A program made the position numbers and the translations under genes. A stretch of 64,000 nt of DNA, taken from NCBI RefSeq assembly GCF_016918855.1, contig NZ_JADKYB010000014.1, forward strand, positions 1 through 64,000, read 5' to 3'. This document shows positions 15,713 through 23,324 of this stretch, piece by piece. Each line of letters starts with the position of its first letter. Position 1 is the stretch's first letter. This stretch comes from Actinacidiphila acididurans. Lineage in GTDB: Bacteria > Actinomycetota > Actinomycetes > Streptomycetales > Streptomycetaceae. Under the pieces are notes generated by a model that made no database searches, was not told the DNA's origin, and saw only the letters and a list, made by a program, of their open reading frames with translations.

Positions 15713-15923
15713 GGTTGCTGACGTCTCCGGATCACCTGTCGGTGGTGGGTTGCTCGCGCAGTTCCCCGCGCCCCTTGGGCGCCCGGGGGGACCCGCACCG
15801 GCCCAAAGGGGCACTTACTGTCGTCTCCGGACCACCTGTCGTCGGTGGTTGCGCGCGCTCGCGCGGCGCCAGCCGCATATCAACTACAGCCCCGCGCCCC
15901 TTGGGTGCCCGGGGGGACCCGCA
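15713..15923. repeat. Degenerate copies of the dispersed intergenic repeat between adnA and adnB
   Basis: In the 385-base gap, 15713-15775 carries the core and right arm (TCGCGCAGTTCCCCGCGCCC at 15754-15773) of the element also found complete at 53534 and 58292. A second decayed unit runs 15800-15900. CCCCGCGCCCCTTGGG with the bases after it (15765-15798) is repeated directly at 15890-15923. No gene is seen here. Confidence 0.75.
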
Positions 15924-15963
15924 CGCCTTTGGACCCGCGCCCCTGCGGGGCGCTCAGCTCCCG

Positions 15964-18900
15964 CTATTCCACTACCTGGCGGCCCTCTGCGTGGCCCGTG
16001 CAGGAGGAGCGGAAGGCGCAGTGGGCGCAGTGTTGGCCGGAGTGGGGGGTGAAGCGTTCGTCGAGGACGCGGCCGGCGGCTTGGGCGAGGAGGTCGCCGG
16101 CCCATTCGCCGGTGAGGGGGGGTTGGTGCTGGGTGGCGGGGAGGGTGTCGCCGCCGTCGCGGGTGGGGGCGCCGAGGCGGAGGTGGACGAGTTCGGCGCC
16201 GCCGGTGGGGGGGCGTTCGCCGCCGAAGAGGGGGTCGACGGCGCCTTCGCGGACGGCGAGCTGGTAGACGGCGAGCTGGGGGTGGTGGGCGACCTCGGCG
16301 CCGGTGGGTTTGGCGCGGCCGGTCTTGAAGTCGACCACGTAGGCCTGGCCGGAGGCGTCGGTCTCGACGCGGTCCATGGTGCCGCGAATGCGTACCTGGG
16401 CGTCGCCGACGCTGAGGGTGACGTCGAATTCGTGCTCGGTGCCGACGGGTTGGCGGCCGCGTTCCATGACGTGCCAGCGCAGGAAGCGGTCCAGGGCCGC
16501 GCGGGCGCCGTCCTTCTCCTGGCGGGACTTCCAGGGGGCGTCGTGGGCCAGGGAGTCCCACACCTTGTCCAGCCGGGACATCAGGACGTCCAGGTCGGCG
16601 GGGGCACGGCCGGAGCCGACCTCGTCGGCCAGGACGTGCACGACGTTGCCGAAGCCCTGGGCGGCGGTGGCCGGCGGCTCGGCCTTCACCTCGCGGCCGA
16701 GGAACCACTGGAGGGAGCAGGTGTTGACGAGCTGGTCCAGGGCGCTGCCGGACAGCACGACGGGCTCCTCGCGGTCGCGCAGCGGCGTCCCGGAGCGGGT
16801 CGGCTCGTACAGGCCCCACCAGCGGTCCGGGTGGGCGGCCGGGACCAGCGCGTGGCCGTCGTCGTTGAGGGCGGCGAGCGTGGCCAGCCGCCGGGCGGCC
16901 GCTTCGCGCAGCGCGGGTGAGGCGTTCGGGTCCACGGTGGTCGCCCGCAGTTCGGCCACCAGCGCGGAGACCGCGAGCGGGCGGCGCGGGCGTTGCAGCA
17001 CGTCGACCGGTTTGACGCCGAGTTCGGCCAGGAAGCGGGAGGGCTGGTCGCCGTCCTCGGCGGCCTGCCGTACGGCGGTGACCAGGAGGCGTTCGCTCGC
17101 CCGGGTGACGGCCACGTAGAACAGCCGGCGTTCCTCGGCGAGGAGGGCGCCCGCGGTGAGCGGCGGGGCCAGGCCGTCCCGGCCGATCCGGTCCGCCTCC
17201 AGCAGGGTGCCGCGGCGGCGCAGGTCGGGCCACACGCCCTCCTGGACGCCCGCCACCACGACCAGCCGCCATTCCCGGCCCTTGGCCCGGTGCGCGGTGG
17301 TCAGGCGTACGGCGTCGGGGCGTACGGCCGGCCGGCCGCTCGTCGTGTCGGCGGCGATGTCGAAGCCGGACAGCTCCTCGATGAGGTTGAGGGCGCCGCG
17401 CCCGCCGCTGCGTTCCTCGGCGCGGGCCGCGGTCTCGAACAGCGCGCACACCGCGTCCAGGTCCCGGTCGGCGGCCCGCCCGGCCGCTCCGCCGCGGGCC
17501 GCGGCCCGCTCCAGCCGCGCCGACCAGGGCGAGCCGGTCCACAGCAGCCACAGCGCGTCCTCGGCGGTGCCGCCCGATGCCAGCACCCGCCGGGCGCCCC
17601 GCAGCAGCCGCCCCAGCCGCTGCGCGCCGCGCGCGTACGACGGGTCGTGCGCCACCAGCCGCTCGGGCTGCCCCAGCGCCTCCGCGATCAGTACGTCGGA
17701 GCTGCGCGGCATCCCCTCCCCCGCGGCCCGTTCCTCCTCCCGCAGCGCCCGCCCCAGCCGCCGCAGGTCCGAGGCGTCCATTCCGCCCAGCGGCGACCCG
17801 AGCAGCGCGATGGCTTCCTCGACCCCGACCCGCGGCGGCCCGTCGCCGGCGGTCCGCGGGGTCTGCCCCGCCTCGTCCGCAGCCGGCTCGCCGTCCGGCG
17901 CCGGGTCCTCGTGCGGCAGCAGCGACTCCGCGGCCAGGCGAAGGGCGAGCAGCAGGGGGGTCACGGCGGGTTCGGCGTGCAGGGGGATGTCGCCCGGGGG
18001 GAGGTCGACGGGGACGCCGGCGGCGGTGAGGGCGCGGCGCAGTGGGGCCAGGGCGGAGTTCGCGCGGACCACGACCGCCATGTCGGACCAGGCGAAGCCG
18101 TCCTCCAGGTGGGCGCGGCGCAGCACGTCGGCGATGGAGTCGACCTCGGCGCCGGGGGTGGGGTAGGTGCGCACCGCGAGGGTGCCGCCGTCGCGGTGGG
18201 CGACCGGGCCGCGGTGCGCGCGGGCAGCGGCGGCGGGCAGCCGGGGCAGCGGCATGCGGTCGGTGAGCCGGCGGGACGCGGCCAGCAGTCCGGCGCCGGC
18301 CCGGCGGGCGCCGGGGAGCACCACGACGGGCGCGGGGGCGCCGTCGCGGCGGGGGAAGCTCTCGGGGAAGTCGAGGATGCCGTTCACGTCAGCGCCGCGG
18401 AAGGTGTAGATCGCCTGGTCGGGGTCGCCGAAGACGGTCAGCGTGCGGCCCTGGCCGGCGAGCGCCCGCAGCAGGCGGACCTGGCCGGGGTCGGTGTCCT
18501 GGTACTCGTCGACGAACACCGCGTCGTAGCGGTCGGCCGCCTCCTGCGCCGGGCGCGCGGCCCGCTGGATCAGCTCGGCGTAGTCGATGACCCCGTGCAG
18601 GTCGGAGACGTCGAGGTATTCGGCGAGGAAGGCCGCGGCGGCCCGCCAGTCGGGCCGGCCGGCGCGGGCGGCGAAGTCGCGCAGCGCGACCGGCCCGAGG
18701 CCCAGCTCCCGGGTGCGGGCGAGCACCGCGCGGACCTCGTCCGCGAAGCCGCGGGTGGTCAGCGCCGCCCGCAGGTCGTCGGGCCAGCGGATGTGCGCCC
18801 GCCCGGCGTCGGCGAGGGTCCGCTGCCCGGCCAGCAGCTCGCGTACCACCAGGTCCTGCTCGGGTCCGGACAGCAGCCGTACCGGCTCGGCGTAGCGCTC

Positions 18901-19389
18901 GGCCGGCTGCCCGGCGCGCAGCAGCCCGTAGGCGAGGGAGTGGAAGGTGGTGGCGTACGGCACCCGGTACGCGCCCGCGGCCCGCTCGGTCAGCCGGTCG
19001 CGCAGGGTGAGCGCGGCGCGCCGGCCGTAGCTGAGCACCAGGATCCGGTCGGCCGGGGTGCCTGCCGCGAGCCGGGCCAGCACCGCCTCGACGAGTGTGG
19101 TGGTCTTCCCCGTGCCCGGCCCGGCGAGCACCAGCAGTGGTCCTTCCCCGTGCTCAACCACCGCGCGCTGTGCCGCGTCCAGCACAGGAAGGGCCGCGGG
19201 CCGGACCGGGGTGCGCACCAGCCGGTATCCGCCGACCGCGCCGGTTCCGGCGGCCGTGGCCGGGAATGCCGAAGGGGTGGGGGAAGGATTCACGTGGTCA
19301 GCCGGTTTCGTGAGGTTCGTGGGATGTACTGCTCCGAACGGGCTGCCGGTGCTCTGGCCGGCCCGCGTATGGCGGAAGCTGGATGACAT
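15964..19389 (-). CDS. adnA: Helicase-nuclease subunit AdnA
   Basis: About 1141 residues. The SF1A motor has Walker A GPGTGKTT, FVDEYQDTDPGQVR, VFGDPDQAIYTFRGAD, LTTAHRAKGREWR and YVAVTRASERLLV. The C-terminal RecB-like nuclease shows GTMDRVETDASG, YVVDFKTG and QLAVYQLAV. A cysteine before the nuclease core (NTCSLQWF) and a C-terminal CAHCAFRSSC supply four Cys for an iron-sulfur cluster. It partners AdnB in double-strand-break resection. I took ATG 19389 because it clears the stop of the upstream alkyltransferase-like gene by 13 bases; the frame is open to 19500, and GTG 19293 is another option. Confidence 0.9.
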   Translation of the reverse strand: MSSSFRHTRAGQSTGSPFGAVHPTNLTKPADHVNPSPTPSAFPATAAGTGAVGGYRLVRTPVRPAALPVLDAAQRAVVEHGEGPLLVLAGPGTGKTTTLVEAVLARLAAGTPADRILVLSYGRRAALTLRDRLTERAAGAYRVPYATTFHSLAYGLLRAGQPAERYAEPVRLLSGPEQDLVVRELLAGQRTLADAGRAHIRWPDDLRAALTTRGFADEVRAVLARTRELGLGPVALRDFAARAGRPDWRAAAAFLAEYLDVSDLHGVIDYAELIQRAARPAQEAADRYDAVFVDEYQDTDPGQVRLLRALAGQGRTLTVFGDPDQAIYTFRGADVNGILDFPESFPRRDGAPAPVVVLPGARRAGAGLLAASRRLTDRMPLPRLPAAAARAHRGPVAHRDGGTLAVRTYPTPGAEVDSIADVLRRAHLEDGFAWSDMAVVVRANSALAPLRRALTAAGVPVDLPPGDIPLHAEPAVTPLLLALRLAAESLLPHEDPAPDGEPAADEAGQTPRTAGDGPPRVGVEEAIALLGSPLGGMDASDLRRLGRALREEERAAGEGMPRSSDVLIAEALGQPERLVAHDPSYARGAQRLGRLLRGARRVLASGGTAEDALWLLWTGSPWSARLERAAARGGAAGRAADRDLDAVCALFETAARAEERSGGRGALNLIEELSGFDIAADTTSGRPAVRPDAVRLTTAHRAKGREWRLVVVAGVQEGVWPDLRRRGTLLEADRIGRDGLAPPLTAGALLAEERRLFYVAVTRASERLLVTAVRQAAEDGDQPSRFLAELGVKPVDVLQRPRRPLAVSALVAELRATTVDPNASPALREAAARRLATLAALNDDGHALVPAAHPDRWWGLYEPTRSGTPLRDREEPVVLSGSALDQLVNTCSLQWFLGREVKAEPPATAAQGFGNVVHVLADEVGSGRAPADLDVLMSRLDKVWDSLAHDAPWKSRQEKDGARAALDRFLRWHVMERGRQPVGTEHEFDVTLSVGDAQVRIRGTMDRVETDASGQAYVVDFKTGRAKPTGAEVAHHPQLAVYQLAVREGAVDPLFGGERPPTGGAELVHLRLGAPTRDGGDTLPATQHQPPLTGEWAGDLLAQAAGRVLDERFTPHSGQHCAHCAFRSSCTGHAEGRQVVE

Positions 19390-19402
19390 GGGACACCGGC
19401 GG

Positions 19403-19942
19403 TCACCCGGCGCCGTAGCCGTCACCTCCGCGGGCGCTGCCCGCGCCCTTGGCGTGCGCGTTTCGGCCGGACGTGGTTTTGCGTGCCGACGCGGCGGCAC
19501 GGCCGGAGGCGGCCTTACGGGCGCCTTGTGCGCGGGAATCCCGCGGGCCGTCCTCGGCGTCCGGCGGCTCGGGCGGGTCCGGGTCCTGCGGGGCGTCCCG
19601 GGTGCGGCCGTCCCAGCGGGCGCGGCGCATGTCGAGGCGCGGCAGGTGGCCCTCGGCGGCGGGGCCGGTCTGCCGCAGCGGGGTGCCCTCGGCGCGGTAC
19701 TCGTCCAGGGCGCGCAACTCGTGGCCGGGCAGCAGCACTCCGTCGGCGCGCACGACGCGCCACCACGGGACGCCGCCGCCGTACAGGGACAGCACGCGCC
19801 CGACCTGGCGCGGGCCGCCCTCGCCCACCCATTCGGCGACGTCGCCGTACGTCATGACCCGTCCGGGTGGGATGAGGTCCACCGCGTCCAGCACCCGTTC
19901 GGCGTACTCGGGGGGCGCGTCGGTGCCGTACTCCTCGTTCAC
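19403..19942 (-). CDS. Alkyltransferase-like (ATL/MGMT-fold) protein
   Basis: About 179 residues. The N-terminal ~100 match the DNA-binding half of O6-methylguanine methyltransferase (LIPPGRVMTYGDVAEWVG, then GGVPWWRVVRADG). The reactive PCHRV cysteine is replaced by Trp, so it cannot remove alkyl groups. Alkyltransferase-like proteins instead flag O6-alkylguanine for nucleotide excision repair. The last ~70 residues are a charged, Lys/Arg/Ala-rich tail not typical of the fold. The start is GTG 19942 (VNEEYGTDAPPEY). It is just upstream of adnA and probably co-transcribed, which fits a DNA-repair operon. Confidence 0.88.
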   Translation of the reverse strand: MNEEYGTDAPPEYAERVLDAVDLIPPGRVMTYGDVAEWVGEGGPRQVGRVLSLYGGGVPWWRVVRADGVLLPGHELRALDEYRAEGTPLRQTGPAAEGHLPRLDMRRARWDGRTRDAPQDPDPPEPPDAEDGPRDSRAQGARKAASGRAAASARKTTSGRNAHAKGAGSARGGDGYGAG

Positions 19943-20031
19943 CCGGCCAATCCTGCCCCACGCCACCGACAACGGGGGGTTACGGTCCCATCCGCACACC
20001 GCTCATGCCACCATCGTCCGGGCGGTGACTG

Positions 20032-23000
20032 GTGATACGCGATCAAGAAGAGACGGCAGGCGACCACACGGGCGCGCAGGAGGCCAACGAGGCCACCGGC
20101 GCTCTCGGCGGGCTGCCCGGAAACCCGGACCCCGAACGCCGGAACGGTCACCGTGAGGACGCCCCGTCCGACCCCGGCCGGCCGGACCGGACCGACCGGC
20201 CGGACGGCAGCGACCGCGCCGACCACGGCCCCCACCAGCACCCCGCCCCGGAGCGCCCGGGCATGAACCACCGCGACCCCGACGATCCGGACGGCCCCGG
20301 CCCGCAGGGCGACGGCCGGCGGGGAGGAGGCGCCGGGCGCCATGAACCCGCCGCCAAAGAGACGGGCAGGGCCCCGGACGAAGCCGCCGCAAAGGACGCG
20401 GAAAACGCCGCGGACCGGGAGGACACCGGGAAAGCCGCCGCCAAGGACGCCGGAGATTCCGGCGGCTCCGGCACGCCCAACGCAGCACCCGGGGGCGGGG
20501 GCCGCGGCCCCGGCCGCGACGCCGTCTTCGTGGACGAGCCGATCCTCGCCGCCCGGGTGCACCGGCCCGCCGACCTGGTCCGTTTCCTGCTCGGCCTGCT
20601 CGGCATCGGCGTGGTGCTGGCCGTGGCGGGAGTGGCGCACGCGACCACCACCGGCCTGGAGACGGACATCGCCAAGGGCGCGAACCACGCGCCCAACGCG
20701 CTGGCGTCCTTCGCCGGGCTGGCCGCGAGCATCGGCGTGCTGATCGTGCCGGTCGCCTTCGCGGTGGAGCGGCTCGCCAAGCGGGACGGCCTGCGCGTCG
20801 CCGACGGCGTGCTGGCCGCCGTCCTGGCGCACGGCACCGCCCTGGCCACCGACTTGTGGGTGACGAATTCCGCGCCCGGCCCGATCCGGGACGCGCTCAC
20901 CCAGAACGCGCCCTCCGGCCACGGCATCACCGACCCCGTGCACGGCTATCTGGCGCCCGTGATCGCGTACGTGACCGCGGTCGGCATGGCCAGCAGACCG
21001 CGCTGGCGGGTCGCGCTGTGGTTCGTGCTGCTGCTGGACGCCTTCGCGGTGCTGGTCGGCGGCTACACCACCCCCTTCTCGATCGCGCTGACCGTGCTCA
21101 TCGGCTGGACGGTCGCCTACGGCACGGTGTACGCGGTCGGCTCGCCGAACGTCCGGCCGACCGGCCGCCAGCTCCTGGCCGGGCTGCGCCGGGTGGGCTT
21201 CGCGCCGATGAGCGCGCGCCGGGTGGAGGAGGAGTCGTCGGCCGGCGCGGACGCGGACCGGGGCCGGGCGTATCTGGTGACGCTGGAGGACGGTCCGCCG
21301 CTCGACGTGACCGTGGTGGACCGCGAGCAGCAGGCGCAGGGCTTCTTCTACCGCGCCTGGCGCCGGCTGGCACTGGTCGGCGGGATCACCCAGCGGCGCA
21401 GCCTGGTCTCGCTGCGCCAGGCGCTGGAGCAGGAGGCACTGCTCGCGTACGCGGCCATCGCCGCCGGTGCCAACGCGCCCAAGCTGATCGCCACCTCCGA
21501 GCTGGGCCCGGACGCGGTGATGCTGGTCTACGAGCACATCGGCGGGCGCCGGCTGGACGCGCTGGCGGACGAGGAGATCAGCGACGAGCTGATGCGCCAG
21601 GCGTGGACGCAGGTGCGCGCGCTGCAGTCGCGGCGGATCGCGCACCGGCGGCTGGTCGGCGAGTCGCTGCTGGTGGACCGGTCCGGCCGGGTCTTCCTGA
21701 CCGACCTGCGCGGCGGTGAGATCGCGGCCGGCGACATCCTGCTGCGGATGGACGTGGCGCAGTTGCTGACCACGCTGTCGCTGCGGGTGGGCCCGGAGCG
21801 GTCGGTGGCCGCGGCGGTCGCCGTCCTCGGCCCCGACGCGGTCGCCGCCTCGCTGCCGCTGCTCCAGCCGATCGCGCTGAGCCGGGACACCCGCGGGCAG
21901 CTCAAGCAGCTCGCCCGGGAGCGCGCGCAGCGCGAGCGGGAGGCGGTGCTGGCCGCGTCCGAGGCGGAGAAGGAGGCCCGGGAGCGCAAGCGGGCCGAGG
22001 ACGCCCGGCACGCGGCACGCGGCCCGGCCGTCACGGTGCCGGCGCCGGCCGGACCGGTGTCGAAGGCCGAGCGCAAGGCCGAGGACAAGGCGGAGAAGCG
22101 CGCGATAGACGACGCGCTGGAGGAGGCGCGCGAGGACGACCTGCTCTCCCGGATCCGGCAGGAGGTGCTGCGGGTTCGCCCTCAGGCGCCGGTGGAACCG
22201 GTGCGCCTCGAGCGGATCCGGATGCGCACCCTGGTCACGGTGATCGCCGGCGCCTTTGCCGCGTATTTCCTGTTGTCCCAGCTCAGCTCGGTGCCGATCG
22301 GCAGCGCCATCGCCAACGCCGACTGGCGCTGGGCGGTGATCGCGGTGCTCGGCTCGGCGGCCAGTTATGTGGCGGCGGCCTTCGCGCTGTCCGGTTTCGT
22401 GCCGGAGAAGCTGTCGCTGCCGCGCACGGTGCTGGCGCAGCTCGCCGGTTCGTTCGTGAAGCTGGTGGCGCCGGCCGCGGTCGGCGGTGTGGCGCTGAAC
22501 ACCCGCTACCTGCAGAAGGCGGGGGTGCGGCCGGGGCTGGCGGTGGCCAGTGTGGGCGCCTCGCAGCTCGTGGGCCTGGGCGCGCACGTGATGCTGCTGA
22601 TGACGTTCGGCTACATCACCGGCACCGAGAAGACGCCGTCACTGTCTCCGTCCCGTACCGTCATGGCCGGACTGCTGACCGTGGGCGTGCTGGTGCTGGT
22701 GGTCACCGCGGTGCCGGCGCTGCGCAAGTTCGTCTCGACCCGGGTACGGGCGCTGTTCGCGGGCGTGGTGCCGCGGATGCTGGACGTGCTCCAGCGGCCG
22801 GTGAAGCTGATCAGCGGCATCGGCGGCACGCTGATGCTGACCGTGACCTTCGTGATCTGCCTGGACGGCTGCGTGCGGGCGTTCGGCGGCAACCTGAGCT
22901 ACGCGGCCGTCGCCGTCGTCTTCCTCGCGGGCAACGCGCTGGGGTCGGCGGCGCCCACCCCGGGCGGGGTCGGCGCGGTGGAGCTGGCGCTGACCGGTGG

Positions 23001-23133
23001 CCTGATCGCGGCCGGGCTGCCCAAGGAGGTGGCGACCCCGGCGGTGCTGTTCTTCCGGCTGCTGACCTTCTGGCTCCCGGTGCTGCCCGGCTGGCTGTCC
23101 TTCACCCACCTGACCAGGAAGGGCGAGCTGTAA
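20032..23133 (+). CDS. Large membrane protein: kinase-like domain plus LPG-synthase/flippase-type domain
   Basis: A 1033-residue protein starting at GTG 20032. Residues 1-~165 are disordered and rich in Asp, Pro and Glu. Several membrane segments follow (~180-370). Next comes a soluble protein-kinase-like domain (~390-620, with HRRLVGESLLVD and LTDLRGGE in the HRD and DFG places), then a charged coiled-coil segment (REREAVLAASEAEKEARERKRAED), and finally a ~300-residue UPF0104/LPG_synthase_TM domain with ~8 membrane helices ending in TPGGVGAVELALTGG. The last module is a lipid-translocase-like fold. The Lys and metal residues of the kinase part look incomplete, so it may be a pseudokinase sensor. 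It is divergent from the alkyltransferase-like gene. Confidence 0.85.
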   Translation: MIRDQEETAGDHTGAQEANEATGALGGLPGNPDPERRNGHREDAPSDPGRPDRTDRPDGSDRADHGPHQHPAPERPGMNHRDPDDPDGPGPQGDGRRGGGAGRHEPAAKETGRAPDEAAAKDAENAADREDTGKAAAKDAGDSGGSGTPNAAPGGGGRGPGRDAVFVDEPILAARVHRPADLVRFLLGLLGIGVVLAVAGVAHATTTGLETDIAKGANHAPNALASFAGLAASIGVLIVPVAFAVERLAKRDGLRVADGVLAAVLAHGTALATDLWVTNSAPGPIRDALTQNAPSGHGITDPVHGYLAPVIAYVTAVGMASRPRWRVALWFVLLLDAFAVLVGGYTTPFSIALTVLIGWTVAYGTVYAVGSPNVRPTGRQLLAGLRRVGFAPMSARRVEEESSAGADADRGRAYLVTLEDGPPLDVTVVDREQQAQGFFYRAWRRLALVGGITQRRSLVSLRQALEQEALLAYAAIAAGANAPKLIATSELGPDAVMLVYEHIGGRRLDALADEEISDELMRQAWTQVRALQSRRIAHRRLVGESLLVDRSGRVFLTDLRGGEIAAGDILLRMDVAQLLTTLSLRVGPERSVAAAVAVLGPDAVAASLPLLQPIALSRDTRGQLKQLARERAQREREAVLAASEAEKEARERKRAEDARHAARGPAVTVPAPAGPVSKAERKAEDKAEKRAIDDALEEAREDDLLSRIRQEVLRVRPQAPVEPVRLERIRMRTLVTVIAGAFAAYFLLSQLSSVPIGSAIANADWRWAVIAVLGSAASYVAAAFALSGFVPEKLSLPRTVLAQLAGSFVKLVAPAAVGGVALNTRYLQKAGVRPGLAVASVGASQLVGLGAHVMLLMTFGYITGTEKTPSLSPSRTVMAGLLTVGVLVLVVTAVPALRKFVSTRVRALFAGVVPRMLDVLQRPVKLISGIGGTLMLTVTFVICLDGCVRAFGGNLSYAAVAVVFLAGNALGSAAPTPGGVGAVELALTGGLIAAGLPKEVATPAVLFFRLLTFWLPVLPGWLSFTHLTRKGEL

Positions 23134-23324
23134 GCGGAACCCGGCCCGCCGGTTCCCGGCCGGCCACCGCCCGGATGCGCACGCTTTGCCGTATCTTGAA
23201 CCGGTCTGTGGCAGGTACTTGCCAAAATTTCAACCAAATCTGTGATCGGCCGCGCCTCTTGATCCTTCGTTCGTGATCGGGTTCGCTCTGAACGGCTCAA
23301 TTCCAGCTCGTTCAGGGAGAATCC

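Noticed and set aside
15579..15963. Gene between adnA and adnB
   Set aside because: No frame shows protein-like composition; the region is repeat-derived.
12192..19389. Tandem duplication of helicase genes
   Set aside because: The two large helicases differ in motifs and ends and match AdnB and AdnA, known partners, not a recent duplication.
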